From: Streptomyces olindensis | GTDB taxonomy: Bacteria > Actinomycetota > Actinomycetes > Streptomycetales > Streptomycetaceae | DNA: 64,000 nucleotides | Assembly (NCBI GenBank): GCA_000696115.1 | Contig: JJOH01000009.1 | Coordinates: 124,001-188,000 of the forward strand | Reading direction: 5' to 3' | Shown: positions 36,117 through 45,117 of the stretch, piece after piece | Numbering within the stretch: the stretch's first letter is position 1 | Layout of the letters: every line of letters begins with the position of its first letter | The notes under the pieces: generated by a model | What the model was told of the DNA's origin: nothing | What the model saw: only the letters and a program-made list of their open reading frames with translations | Database searches by the model: none | Position numbers and translations under genes: made by a program

Positions 36117-37437
36117 GCTGAGCCGCAGGTCATTGCTGAAGGCAGGAGCGGGCGCGGGACTGGGGCTCCTTGCCGCACCGGCGCTCGCAGGATGCGGCTC
36201 CGGATCGGCTAAGGCCGTGACCACAGGACCGGTACAGATCTCCCTGTGGACCCACGACCCCGGCTACATCAAGACCTTCCAGGACGCGGCCAAGGACGCG
36301 CGGCTGATGCGCGGTTCGCGCTTCGACTACTCGGTGAAGCCCACCACCGCGGCCGGCAGCGACGTCGTGACCCGGATGATCGCCCAGGCCGTCGCCGACG
36401 GCAACACCCCCGACCTCGCCGGGCTCATCATCGACCAGTTCCCCCGGGTGATGAACGCGAGGATCGCCGAGACCCTCTTCGTCGACCTGAGCGACACCGT
36501 CCGCCCGTTCGGCGACGACCTGCTCAAGCTGGCCCCGTACTCGGTCGACAAGGTTCCCTACGCTCTCGACTCCGACAACTCGATCACGGTCCTCTACTAC
36601 CGGCAGGACGTGTTCGACAAGTACCAGGTCCCCGAGGCCGTCGAGACCTGGGAGGAGTTCCTCGAGCACGGCGAACGCCTCGCCAAGGACCACAAGATCA
36701 GCATTGGGATGGTGTCCACGGGGGACAACGGTTCGATCGTCAATGGGTTCAACCAGTTCCTGTTGCAGCGCGGCGGCGGCTTCTTCAACGCCGCAGGCGA
36801 ACTCACCCTGGACTCGCCCGAGGCCCTGGAAGTCCTGGAGTTCATGACCCGCGGGGTCCGCTCGGGAGCCCTCCTTGCCCTGCCCGACCCCTACGGCTCC
36901 GCCTGCGCGGCGGCCCTGAAGACCGGGCGGCTCGCGGCCACGGCCATGCCCAACTGGTACAACGCCTACGGCTTGCAGGCCAACGTGCCCGACCAGAAGG
37001 GCCGTTGGCGGATGCGTACCCTGCCCCGCTTCGAGGGAGGCGGCCACGTCGGCTCCACCCTGGGCGGCACCGGCTTCGCCGTACTGAAGGACAAGCCCCA
37101 CACCGAAGCGGCACTGGAACTGCTGAGGCGGGTCTACCTCACCCGCGAGGGCCAGATCCTGCGCTACAAGAACGGCGGCTTCCTGCCCACCCTCCAACCA
37201 CTGTACGAGGACCCCGAGTTCACCTCGATCAAGGACGAGTACCTCGGCGGCCAGAAGGTCTTCGACGTCTACGGCAAGGCCGCCGCCGATCTCCCCGTCT
37301 TCTACCAGGCCCCCGGCATGCAGATCCTCATGGACGTACTGGGCGGCCCGGTCCTGGACGCGCTCAAGGGCCGCACCTCACCGGCCGCCGCCCTCAAGGC
37401 CGGACTGAAGGCATACCGACAGCAGGTGAAAAGATGA
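36109..37437 (+). CDS. Sugar ABC transporter, substrate-binding lipoprotein
   Basis: A 442-residue binding protein with a Tat motif (LSRRSLLKAG) and a lipobox ending LAGC. Body motifs include VQISLWTHDPGYIKTFQDAA, VLYYRQDVFDKYQVPEAVET and GHVGSTLGGTGFAVLKDKPH. Its place between GH35 and GH53 points to galacto-oligosaccharides from beta-1,4-galactan as ligand. It overlaps both neighbouring genes. Confidence 0.9.
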   Translation: MSELSRRSLLKAGAGAGLGLLAAPALAGCGSGSAKAVTTGPVQISLWTHDPGYIKTFQDAAKDARLMRGSRFDYSVKPTTAAGSDVVTRMIAQAVADGNTPDLAGLIIDQFPRVMNARIAETLFVDLSDTVRPFGDDLLKLAPYSVDKVPYALDSDNSITVLYYRQDVFDKYQVPEAVETWEEFLEHGERLAKDHKISIGMVSTGDNGSIVNGFNQFLLQRGGGFFNAAGELTLDSPEALEVLEFMTRGVRSGALLALPDPYGSACAAALKTGRLAATAMPNWYNAYGLQANVPDQKGRWRMRTLPRFEGGGHVGSTLGGTGFAVLKDKPHTEAALELLRRVYLTREGQILRYKNGGFLPTLQPLYEDPEFTSIKDEYLGGQKVFDVYGKAAADLPVFYQAPGMQILMDVLGGPVLDALKGRTSPAAALKAGLKAYRQQVKR

Positions 37438-38402
37438 CTGCTCCGCCGCCAACCCGCTCCGCGCCCGCCATTCCCGCCGCGGCGAAGGATTCCTCCGCCG
37501 ACGGGGCAGCGTCCCGCACCTGGTGGATGCGCCGCCAGCGCACCTGGGCCCCGTACGTCTTCATCTCGCCCTTCTACCTGCTGTACGGCCTGTTCATGCT
37601 GGTGCCGATCCTGGTCGGCCTCTACCTCAGCTGTACCGAGTGGGCCGGTCTGGGGACCCCGAAGTGGGTCGGCCTGCGCAACTACCGTGACCTCCTTGGC
37701 GACCACAGCTTCTGGACCGCCGTCGGCAACACCACCCTGTACGTCGTCTTCACGATGTGCGTCGTGATCCCGGCCGCCCTCCTGATCGCCCAGGCGCTCA
37801 ACGCCCGCGGTCTGCGCGGACGCGACCTGTTCCGGCTGACCTACTTCATGCCCGTGGTGATCTCCCCGATCGTCATCACCCTGGTCTTCGGTCTGCTCTT
37901 CGACACCGAGTTCGGCCTCCTGAACGCCCTGGGCCAGGCCCTGTTCGGGTTCGGCGGCATCGACTGGCTCGGTTCCCCAGGCTGGGCACGCGTCACCGTG
38001 GTGATCCTCGTACTGTGGCGGTGGACCGGCTACCTCACCATCTTCTTCCTGGCCGGACTTCAGAACGTGCCGCGCGAGTTGTACGAGGCGGCCGCCATCG
38101 ACGGCGCGGGTCCCGTCAGCCGGTTCCGCAACGTCACCCTGCCCTGCCTGCGGCCGGTCACCGCGTTCGTCGCGGTCACCGTCCTGGTCAGCACGGCACA
38201 GATCTTCGACGAGCCGTTCCTGCTCACCCAGGGCGGCCCCGGCGAATCCACCCTGTCCGTCGCCATGTTCATCTTCCGCGCCGGATTCGTGCGCCAGCAG
38301 CTCGGCTACGCGGCGGCCGCCGGCGTGCTGCTCTTCGTCGCCGTGTTCGTCCTCGGCCGGCTCGCCATGCGCCTGCTGGGAGTTGGAAGGGATGACCGAT
38401 GA
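37434..38402 (+). CDS. Sugar ABC transporter permease, MalF type
   Basis: A 322-residue permease beginning at ATG 37434 (ATGA overlap with the binding-protein stop). It has a polar N-terminus, then six spans (YVFISPFYLLYGLFMLVPIL and others) and the EAA loop EAAAIDGAGPVSRFRNVTLPCL. The end overlaps the MalG-type gene by 4 bp. Confidence 0.92.
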   Translation: MTAPPPTRSAPAIPAAAKDSSADGAASRTWWMRRQRTWAPYVFISPFYLLYGLFMLVPILVGLYLSCTEWAGLGTPKWVGLRNYRDLLGDHSFWTAVGNTTLYVVFTMCVVIPAALLIAQALNARGLRGRDLFRLTYFMPVVISPIVITLVFGLLFDTEFGLLNALGQALFGFGGIDWLGSPGWARVTVVILVLWRWTGYLTIFFLAGLQNVPRELYEAAAIDGAGPVSRFRNVTLPCLRPVTAFVAVTVLVSTAQIFDEPFLLTQGGPGESTLSVAMFIFRAGFVRQQLGYAAAAGVLLFVAVFVLGRLAMRLLGVGRDDR

Positions 38403-39265
38403 CGACCATCGACCCCACGGTCCGGCCCACCGCCGACCGGACCCGTCGCAGGATCAGCCGCACCCTGCTGTACGTCTTCCTGATCGCCCTGCTGCTGGTC
38501 TTCGCGCTGCCGCTGCTGTGGGCCCTGTCGTCGTCCTTCAAGGACCGCGCCGACATCTTCAACTACCCGCCCAAGCTGTGGCCCTCGCCCGCCACCCTGG
38601 CCAACTACCGGGGCCTCCTTGACGGCAACCCGTTCTGGAGCTGGCTGCTGACCAGCACCGTGGTCGCCCTCATCTCCACTGCGGCCTCGGTCGTGCTGTG
38701 TGCCCTGGCCGGCTTCGCCTTCGCCAAGTACCGCTTCCGCGGCAAGAACGCCCTGTTCAATATCATGTTCAGCTCGCTGGCCGTCCCGTTCGCGGTGATC
38801 GTCGTCCCGCTGTTCATCATGGTCGCCAAGGCCCATCTGACCACCCCGTACTTCGCCCTCGTGGTTCCCTGGGCGGCCCCCGCCTTCGGCATCTTCATGA
38901 TGCGCCAGTTCACCGAACAGTCCGTCCCCGACGCCCTGTTGGACGCCGCGCGCGTCGACGGCTGTACCGAGTTCGGGCTCTTCTGGCGCATCGTGCTGCC
39001 CCTGCTGCGTCCGGCCCTGGGCGCGCTGGGCGTGTGGTCCTTCCTCAACAGCTACAACAGCCTCATCTGGCCGCTGATCGTGGTCAGCGAACCCGGCGAC
39101 TACACCCTGCCGTTGGGGCTCCAGGCCCTCTTCGCCGCCACCGGTCGCCAGTACGACCTGGTCCTGGCCGGAGCCGTGCTCGCGGCGATCCCGAGCCTGG
39201 TGGTCTTCTTCGTCCTGCGCAAGCAGCTGCTCGAAGGACTCACCGCCGGCGCCGTCAAGAGCTGA
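38399..39265 (+). CDS. Sugar ABC transporter permease, MalG type
   Basis: A 288-residue six-span permease. The EAA-like loop reads DAARVDGCTEFGLFWRIVLPLL and the protein ends GLTAGAVKS. With the two preceding genes it completes the third ABC module of the window; again no ATPase gene is present. Confidence 0.92.
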   Translation: MTTIDPTVRPTADRTRRRISRTLLYVFLIALLLVFALPLLWALSSSFKDRADIFNYPPKLWPSPATLANYRGLLDGNPFWSWLLTSTVVALISTAASVVLCALAGFAFAKYRFRGKNALFNIMFSSLAVPFAVIVVPLFIMVAKAHLTTPYFALVVPWAAPAFGIFMMRQFTEQSVPDALLDAARVDGCTEFGLFWRIVLPLLRPALGALGVWSFLNSYNSLIWPLIVVSEPGDYTLPLGLQALFAATGRQYDLVLAGAVLAAIPSLVVFFVLRKQLLEGLTAGAVKS

Positions 39266-39379
39266 CCCCTCCCACATACGGGCGGGCGTACGGACACACA
39301 CCAGCCAGGCACGTCCGTGCACCCGTCAAGCTCGCCCCCGGCTGGACGAGCCGGGTACCCACATCAAGGAGTCGTTCCT

Positions 39380-40981
39380 GTGCATATCCGCAAGAGAGTT
39401 GCGATAGCGCTCGCCTCCGGCCTGGTGCTTCCGGCCGCCGCGCTCGTCGCCGCACCCGAGAGAGCCGAAGCGAGCGAATCGAACCTCCTGGTGAATCCCG
39501 GCTTCGAGAGCGGATTGACCGGCTGGACGAACATCGGCACCGCGGACTCTGCGTACACCGGGACCACAAGCCCCCACGGCGGAAGCACCGACCTCGTCCA
39601 TGGCGCGAACGGACAGTGGTCGGTGAACACTGTGCAGACGCTGACCGGTCTCACCCAGGGCACCTACACGCTCTCCGCCTGGGTCAAGAACGACGGAGTG
39701 GCCTCCGCGGGCCTGCAAGCCTATTCCTGCGGTGACACCGCTCAGACCCTCGACCTCCCCAAGTCCTCGCAGTGGACCCGGGTGACGCTCGCCGTCTCGG
39801 TACTCAGCCCCTCCTGCACCGTCGGCATCTGGTCGAACTCCAACGAGGGCACGCTCCAGGCCGACGACTTCTCCTTCACGCGCATCACCCCGGCCTCGGG
39901 CGGCGCGATGGCGGTCGGTGGCGACATCACCTACCGGCGGATGAACGCCGCCGCGGGAGGCCAGTACGCGGACAGTGCCGGCCGCAAGAAGGACGTACTC
40001 GACGTCCTCGCTCCGCAGGGCTTCAACCTGGCCCGCATCCGTGCGTACAACAAGCCCGGCAATGTCGTGATCAACGATGGAGTGAAGCAGCAGCTCCAGC
40101 CGGGCTGGCAGGACATCAACGACGCGGTGAAGAACGCGCAGGCCGCCAAGGCACGGGGGATGAAGATCCTCCTGTCCTTCCACTACAGCGACTTCTGGAC
40201 GAACCCGGCGCTACAGATCAAACCCGCCGACTGGAACGGCTACTCCCAGAGCCAACTCGAAACGGCGATCTACGACTACACGGTGCGCTCCCTTCAGGCG
40301 ATGAAGCGTGCAGGCGTCACCCCGCAGTACGTCTCCATCGGCAACGAGATCAACAACGCCCTCGCGGACGTGAGCCGCTGGACCAGCCCCGCCGACTACT
40401 TCGCTCTGCTGAAGTCGGCCTCGAAGGCGGTGCGGGACACCTCCCCGACAAGCAAGATCGCCATCCACCTCACCACCCCGGACCGCACCGCCTACTCGGG
40501 CTGGATCAGCGACGCTGAGAAGTACGGCCTCGACTACGACATCATGGGCGTCTCGCTGTACCCGTTCTGGACGAACATGTCGATCGCGTCCCTGGCGAAC
40601 TTCGCGAGCTGGGTGGGCTCGACGAGCGGAAAGCCGGTCATGGCGATGGAGACGGGCTACCCGTGGACGCCCAAGGCGAGCGGTGCGAGCGAGACGTCCC
40701 TGATCGAGCGCAACCAGCTCGACCCCGACGGTCCCGAGAACTACGGCGCCACCCCCGCCGGGCAGTTGAGGTGGACGCGCGAGTTCTTCCGCGCCATGTA
40801 CAACACGGGCAAGGTGGTGGGGATCTCGTACTGGGACCCGATCGCGATCGACTTCGCCGACGGGGCCGACCCGAACGGCTGGATCGTCGGCGGCGACAAC
40901 GAGGTCGAGGACACGTCCTTCTTCGACTACAACCGGACGCACAAGGCACTGCCCGGCCTGAGCGCCTTCCGCACCTGGTGA
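39380..40981 (+). CDS. Secreted GH53 arabinogalactan endo-beta-1,4-galactanase
   Basis: A 533-residue exoenzyme starting at GTG 39380 with AAGGAG eight bases upstream. A signal peptide (ALASGLVLPAAALVAAPERA) is followed by a jelly-roll carbohydrate-binding module (about 32-180: NLLVNPGFESGLTGWTN, GTYTLSAWVKNDG). The GH53 barrel starts AVGGDITYRRMNAAAGGQYA and contains FNLARIRAYNKPG, ILLSFHYSDFWTNP, the acid/base motif YVSIGNEINNAL and the nucleophile motif VMAMETGYPW. It cuts the beta-1,4-galactan side chains of pectin outside the cell and feeds the upstream transporter and GH35. The 114-base gap from the permease suggests the same operon or a weak internal promoter. Confidence 0.95.
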   Translation: MHIRKRVAIALASGLVLPAAALVAAPERAEASESNLLVNPGFESGLTGWTNIGTADSAYTGTTSPHGGSTDLVHGANGQWSVNTVQTLTGLTQGTYTLSAWVKNDGVASAGLQAYSCGDTAQTLDLPKSSQWTRVTLAVSVLSPSCTVGIWSNSNEGTLQADDFSFTRITPASGGAMAVGGDITYRRMNAAAGGQYADSAGRKKDVLDVLAPQGFNLARIRAYNKPGNVVINDGVKQQLQPGWQDINDAVKNAQAAKARGMKILLSFHYSDFWTNPALQIKPADWNGYSQSQLETAIYDYTVRSLQAMKRAGVTPQYVSIGNEINNALADVSRWTSPADYFALLKSASKAVRDTSPTSKIAIHLTTPDRTAYSGWISDAEKYGLDYDIMGVSLYPFWTNMSIASLANFASWVGSTSGKPVMAMETGYPWTPKASGASETSLIERNQLDPDGPENYGATPAGQLRWTREFFRAMYNTGKVVGISYWDPIAIDFADGADPNGWIVGGDNEVEDTSFFDYNRTHKALPGLSAFRTW

Positions 40982-41154
40982 CACACGGCTGATCACGAGT
41001 CGGCCGCGGACGACTGCTCGATCCCCGGCCGGCTCACCCGTCCCAGTCCCGGGTTCATCGGAACGCGGCCCAGAGCACCGGCTCGCAGCTGTTCGACCCC
41101 GCCCCGCCGTCCCACTGATTCCGTCTGTCTCCCTGATGCAGAGGCCATTTCCCC

Positions 41155-42417
41155 ATGCCCGTCACCCGGCCCAGCCACCTCCCCGACACCCTGAAAATCA
41201 CCCTGTGGGACTTCACTTGGTACACTCGCACCGGCCCCGGTGAGCCCTTCGCCGACCTGGACGGCGCATTCGCCCAGGCCGTGCAACGCGGCTACAACAC
41301 CGTGCGCATCTGCGCCATGCCCTACCTGCTGTTCGGCTCCGGCCTGGACACCAGCCGCCTGCGCCTGGGCCCTCTCGGAGGCGCCTACGCCCAGCGCGTG
41401 CGCTGGTACGACGTACCGGCGACGACACAGATCGACGCGCGCGCCCACCTGCTGGCGCTGTTCGAAGCCGCCCGCCGGCACGACTGCTTCGTCATTCTTT
41501 CCAGTTGGGAGTACCAGCAGTCGTCGTCCTTCGCCCAGGACCGAGCCTGGTTCGACGCGTTGATGGCCGTCGACCCCGAGCAGCGCCCCACGGCTCTGGC
41601 CGACGCACTCGCCGACCTGATCGACTTCCTCGCCGACCACGGCGGGCTGGACGACCGCATCGCGCTCACCGAGCTGCACAACGAGGTCCAGGGCGGGTTC
41701 CTCACCGAGGGCCTCACCGGTGACCTCGTCGTCGCGCTGCGTCCCCGGCTCGAAAGGGGTCTCGCCCACTTCCGCAAGCGGCATCCCGAACGGATGGTGA
41801 CCGTCAACTACGCCCGTGTACCGGTGGGGTCCCTGCGCGGTGTGCCCCGGGACGTCGACGTCGCCGTCTTCCACCCCTACGTCTACGGTGTCCTGGACGA
41901 TCTTTTGGACACGTTCGCCCTGAGGGACCCCTCCCGGCCCTTCCCCCAGGAACGTGCCCAGCGGGAGCTGCTGCGCCCGGGCGCGCCGGCCCTTGAGGAC
42001 TGGGCGCCGCCGGCCGGTGACCGATGGCGTCTGGACGCCACCGTGGTCGGCCGCCGCGAGGTCTATGTGCACGACTGGTGCGACCCGCAGCGCTGGGACG
42101 CCTGGCTGTACGAGCGCTATGCCGTCCACCGGACGGCGATGGAACAGCGGCTGCGGACCTGGATCGACGCCGCCGCGGACTGGGCCGCCGAGACCGGCGT
42201 GCCGTTCGTGTTCGGTGAGGGCTGGGTCGGCTACACCCCGCTGCACGGCACCTTCGAAGAGGGCCCGGTGGGCGCCGCTTTCTGCCGCCTGGCGGTGACC
42301 GCGTCCGCGAGCGCCGGAGCCTGGGGCGCGGTGGTGTGCTCCAACGCCGCGCCCCACCACCCGATGTGGAGCGACATTGGCCTGCAGCAGGAGTGCAACG
42401 CGCTGCTGGGCCCGTAA
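41155..42417 (+). CDS. Cellulase-like TIM-barrel protein
   Basis: A 420-residue protein with no signal peptide. It shows features of clan A glycosidases: ITLWDFTWYTRTGPGEPFAD, YNTVRICAMPYLL, CFVILSSWEYQQSSSF, ALTELHNEVQGG (NE pair, possible acid/base) and FVFGEGWVGYTP (possible nucleophile Glu). The family is usually annotated cellulase-like without a proven reaction. It lies downstream of GH53 with a 173-base gap and before a strong terminator, so it is probably the last gene of the galactan operon. Substrate unknown; a galactose- or arabinose-containing oligosaccharide is a fair guess. Confidence 0.7.
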   Translation: MPVTRPSHLPDTLKITLWDFTWYTRTGPGEPFADLDGAFAQAVQRGYNTVRICAMPYLLFGSGLDTSRLRLGPLGGAYAQRVRWYDVPATTQIDARAHLLALFEAARRHDCFVILSSWEYQQSSSFAQDRAWFDALMAVDPEQRPTALADALADLIDFLADHGGLDDRIALTELHNEVQGGFLTEGLTGDLVVALRPRLERGLAHFRKRHPERMVTVNYARVPVGSLRGVPRDVDVAVFHPYVYGVLDDLLDTFALRDPSRPFPQERAQRELLRPGAPALEDWAPPAGDRWRLDATVVGRREVYVHDWCDPQRWDAWLYERYAVHRTAMEQRLRTWIDAAADWAAETGVPFVFGEGWVGYTPLHGTFEEGPVGAAFCRLAVTASASAGAWGAVVCSNAAPHHPMWSDIGLQQECNALLGP

Positions 42418-42441
42418 CACGGCCCCACCTGCGGAGGACGA

Positions 42442-42488
42442 CGTGAACGAGCGGGGCGCCATTGCCACTGGCGCCCCGCCCGTTCACG
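42442..42488. terminator. Strong bidirectional terminator between convergent operons
   Basis: Arms of 20 bases (CGTGAACG-A-GCGGGGCGCCA and its partner) pair with one mismatch around TTGCCAC. It sits between the end of the galactan operon and the end of the galactonate operon and can stop transcription from both sides. Confidence 0.85.
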
Positions 42489-42503
42489 GTTCCTGGAGGT
42501 GGG

Positions 42504-43391
42504 TCAGGCTGCCGCCGAGGCGGTCGGCGCGGCGATGCCGCACGGGGCCGCCAACACCGCCCCGTCCCACGGCCCTGGCGCGCTCAGGCCGTAGCGGGCG
42601 GTGGTGACGATCAACGACTGCCCAGTCAGGCAGACGCTCGTCGGCTGTACGGCGGGAAGGCCGACCCTCAGCAGCAAGGTCCCGTCCGGGGCGTAGCACT
42701 GGACCTGGCCGGCCCCCCATACGGCCACCCACAGACGGCCTTCCTCGTCGACGGTCATCCCGTCCGGGCTGCCGGCGTCCGGGCGCATCCGGATGAAGTC
42801 ACGCCGGTCCGACAGCTCACCCGTCGACAGGTCGACACAGTACGCGTACACAGTGCCTACGGCGCTGTCGGCCAGGTACAGGGTCGACCCGTCAGGGCTG
42901 AAGGCCGGACCATTGGGCACGGTGAGCCCTTCCACGACGGTGGTGACCGTGCCGTCGTAGTCCAACCGGTGCAGGGCGCCAGCGTTCGCGGTGGCGTCGT
43001 ACGCCATCGTGCCCGCCCACATGCGGCCCCGGCTGTCGCTTACGGCGTCATTCATCCGCCTGCGCGGTTGTTGGGGCAGATCCGGAACTTCTGTCGTGCT
43101 CAGGACAGTGCCGTCGGCGCCGAGACGGGCGAAGCCCGTACCCGTGGCGGCGAGGAATCCACGCGCTCCGGCGAGGGGCGCGACGGCGCCCAGGGGCTCG
43201 TCGAGGTGGGCCAGGGGGACGAGAGCGGCGTCTGGGTCCTGGGGGAGGGAGAAGAGCCGCCCGCTGAGGATGTCGACCAGGACGACCCGGCCGTCATCCA
43301 GGAGACGGGCTCCCTCTCCCAGTTCGAGCCGATCGGTGGCGACGGGGGCGAACTCGTTGCCGACGCGGGGAATGGTGCCGTTCGAGGGCAT
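42504..43391 (-). CDS. SMP-30/gluconolactonase-family sugar lactonase
   Basis: A 295-residue six-bladed propeller of the SMP-30/LRE family: LELGEGARLLDDGRVVLVDI (metal-binding Glu), RMNDAVSDSRGRMWAGTMAY (the conserved N-D and GTM motifs), PNGPAFSPDGSTLYLADS and GSPDGMTVDEEGRLWVAVWG. Such enzymes hydrolyse aldonolactones. As last gene of an operon with a sugar dehydrogenase and galactonate dehydratase it should open galactono-lactone to galactonate. It is 35 bases after the kinase gene. Confidence 0.88.
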   Translation of the reverse strand: MPSNGTIPRVGNEFAPVATDRLELGEGARLLDDGRVVLVDILSGRLFSLPQDPDAALVPLAHLDEPLGAVAPLAGARGFLAATGTGFARLGADGTVLSTTEVPDLPQQPRRRMNDAVSDSRGRMWAGTMAYDATANAGALHRLDYDGTVTTVVEGLTVPNGPAFSPDGSTLYLADSAVGTVYAYCVDLSTGELSDRRDFIRMRPDAGSPDGMTVDEEGRLWVAVWGAGQVQCYAPDGTLLLRVGLPAVQPTSVCLTGQSLIVTTARYGLSAPGPWDGAVLAAPCGIAAPTASAAA

Positions 43392-43426
43392 GGGGATGGG
43401 GACTCCAAGACGTGGTGAGCAGGGCT

Positions 43427-44425
43427 TCAGCGGATGGTGCTGCCTGGTGCGGCGTCCAGGAGGGCCAGTTCGTCGCGATGGGGCAGGCCTTCCCAGTCGC
43501 CATGGGTGGCCACCGCGAACCCGCCTACGGTCACGGCACGCTGCAGTCGGTCGGCGGGGTCCAGGCCGTCCAGGAGGCCCGATATGTATCCGGCGCAGAA
43601 GGCGTCCCCGGCGCCGACCGTGTCGACGACCGGTACACGGACAGCGGGCTGGTGGACGGAGTCGCCTTCGACTCCGAAGCGGCTGGCGCCCTCGCCTCCG
43701 CGTTTGATGATCACTTCGCGGGCACCGATCGCCAGGAGTTCCTGCACCCAGGCGTCTTCGTCCCCGTCGGCGTGGTCGTCGGCGAGCAGGGGCAGTTCGT
43801 CGTCCGAGGCGATGACGACGTCGATGTTGTCGCGCAGCTTTCGCAGAGCGCGGCTTGCTTCGTCTCGGCTCCAGAGCCGGGCACGGTAGTTGACGTCGAA
43901 AACGACGGTCCAGTCGTGTGCGCGTGCGTAGTCGACGGCGGCCGTCACGGTGGCGAGCGGACCGGCGCCCAGAGCGCAGGTGATGCCGGTGACGTGCAGG
44001 ACTCGGGCGCCCTGCGCCAGTGCCTGACCGAGGTGTTCGGGCAGCTGTCGGGAAGCAGCGGATCCGGCTCGCCAGTAGTGCACGCGTGCGATGTCGCCGA
44101 TGACCTGTTCGCGCAGGAGGGCACCCGTGGGCGCCGTGGTGTCGGTGGTGGCGTACTGGGTGTGGACGCCTTCGGCACGCAGTGTCCGCAGGACCAGGCG
44201 AGCAGGTTCGTCCGCGCCTAGACGGCCGGCCCAGGAGGCCGTGTGGCCCAGGCGGGCCAGTCCGATGGCAACGTTCGTCTCGGCGCCGGCCACCGTCGTC
44301 CGGGCCGAGGCCCCGACGCTCAGCGACGCGTCCACCTGCAGCGACAGCATCGTTTCGCCGAAGGTCAACACATCAGTGACTGCTTGAGGGACAGCATGAG
44401 CCGCGGACATGATCAGGCCGGTCAC
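43427..44425 (-). CDS. PfkB-family sugar kinase, probable 2-keto-3-deoxygalactonate kinase
   Basis: A 332-residue ribokinase-fold kinase. The N-terminal motif is VLTFGETMLSLQV with AGAETNVAIGLARLG, and the C-terminal signature is DTVGAGDAFCAGYISG, which contains the catalytic base Asp and the anion hole. It belongs to the KdgK-like group, unlike the actin-fold DgoK of E. coli. In this operon it should phosphorylate 2-keto-3-deoxygalactonate at position 6. Start GTG 44425 overlaps the aldolase stop by 4 bp and follows GGAGGAA. Confidence 0.85.
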   Translation of the reverse strand: MTGLIMSAAHAVPQAVTDVLTFGETMLSLQVDASLSVGASARTTVAGAETNVAIGLARLGHTASWAGRLGADEPARLVLRTLRAEGVHTQYATTDTTAPTGALLREQVIGDIARVHYWRAGSAASRQLPEHLGQALAQGARVLHVTGITCALGAGPLATVTAAVDYARAHDWTVVFDVNYRARLWSRDEASRALRKLRDNIDVVIASDDELPLLADDHADGDEDAWVQELLAIGAREVIIKRGGEGASRFGVEGDSVHQPAVRVPVVDTVGAGDAFCAGYISGLLDGLDPADRLQRAVTVGGFAVATHGDWEGLPHRDELALLDAAPGSTIR

Positions 44426-45066
44426 GGGCGTTCCTCCTGCCTATCGCACACCGCGCGGAACGTGCGGGCGCGGTGACGCAGCTCCTTCAGGTCCCCGCCA
44501 TGAGGCGCGTCTCCGACGAGCGGCGATCCCACTCCCACGGCGAGAGCGCCGGCGGAGAAGTACGCCGGCACGCTCTCCGCGTCCACGCCGCCGACCGGCA
44601 CCAGAGGCATGTCGGGGAAGGGATCCTTGAGGGCCCGCAGGTAGGCGGGCCCGCCCGCGGAGGCGGGGAAGAGTTTGACCGCGGTCGCGCCCGCCGCCAT
44701 GGCAGCCACAGCCTCCGTGGGGGTCAGCGCCCCGGCCAGCACGGGCACCCGTGCCCGCACAGCGGCAGGCACCGCGTCGCCCAGCGCGGGCGTGACGATC
44801 CAGGAAGCTCCTGCGTCCCGCGCACGCAGCAGGTCATCGGACGTGACGACCGTGCCCGCGCCGACGAAGGCGTCCTGGCCCACTCGCCGGGCCGCCTGCG
44901 CGATCACGTCGCAGGCATCGGTGGTGTTGAGGGAGACCTCGATGAGTATCACTCCCTCCTCGACCAGAGTGAGCACGGTGCGCAGGCTGGCGTCTGCCGA
45001 GCGACCGCGCACGATCGCGGCGAGTCGGGTCCGGGCCAGCAGAGAAGTGAAGTCGGTGGAGTTCAC
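44422..45066 (-). CDS. dgoA: 2-dehydro-3-deoxy-6-phosphogalactonate aldolase
   Basis: A 214-residue class I aldolase of the KDPG family. It has LAAIVRG at the start, the catalytic Glu in LIEVSLNTTDA, GAGTVV, and the Schiff-base Lys in ATAVKLFPASAGGPAYLRAL followed by VPVGGVDAES. It should split 2-keto-3-deoxy-6-phosphogalactonate into pyruvate and glyceraldehyde 3-phosphate. KDPG and KDPGal aldolases cannot be told apart by motif; the DgoD-like neighbour favours the galactonate substrate. Start is GTG 45066 with AGGAG eight bases upstream. Confidence 0.87.
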   Translation of the reverse strand: MNSTDFTSLLARTRLAAIVRGRSADASLRTVLTLVEEGVILIEVSLNTTDACDVIAQAARRVGQDAFVGAGTVVTSDDLLRARDAGASWIVTPALGDAVPAAVRARVPVLAGALTPTEAVAAMAAGATAVKLFPASAGGPAYLRALKDPFPDMPLVPVGGVDAESVPAYFSAGALAVGVGSPLVGDAPHGGDLKELRHRARTFRAVCDRQEERP

Positions 45067-45117
45067 GGAGCAGCTCCTGCGTTGCAGCGAAAAGCGAGGT
45101 ACGGCTGACGGGTTGTC

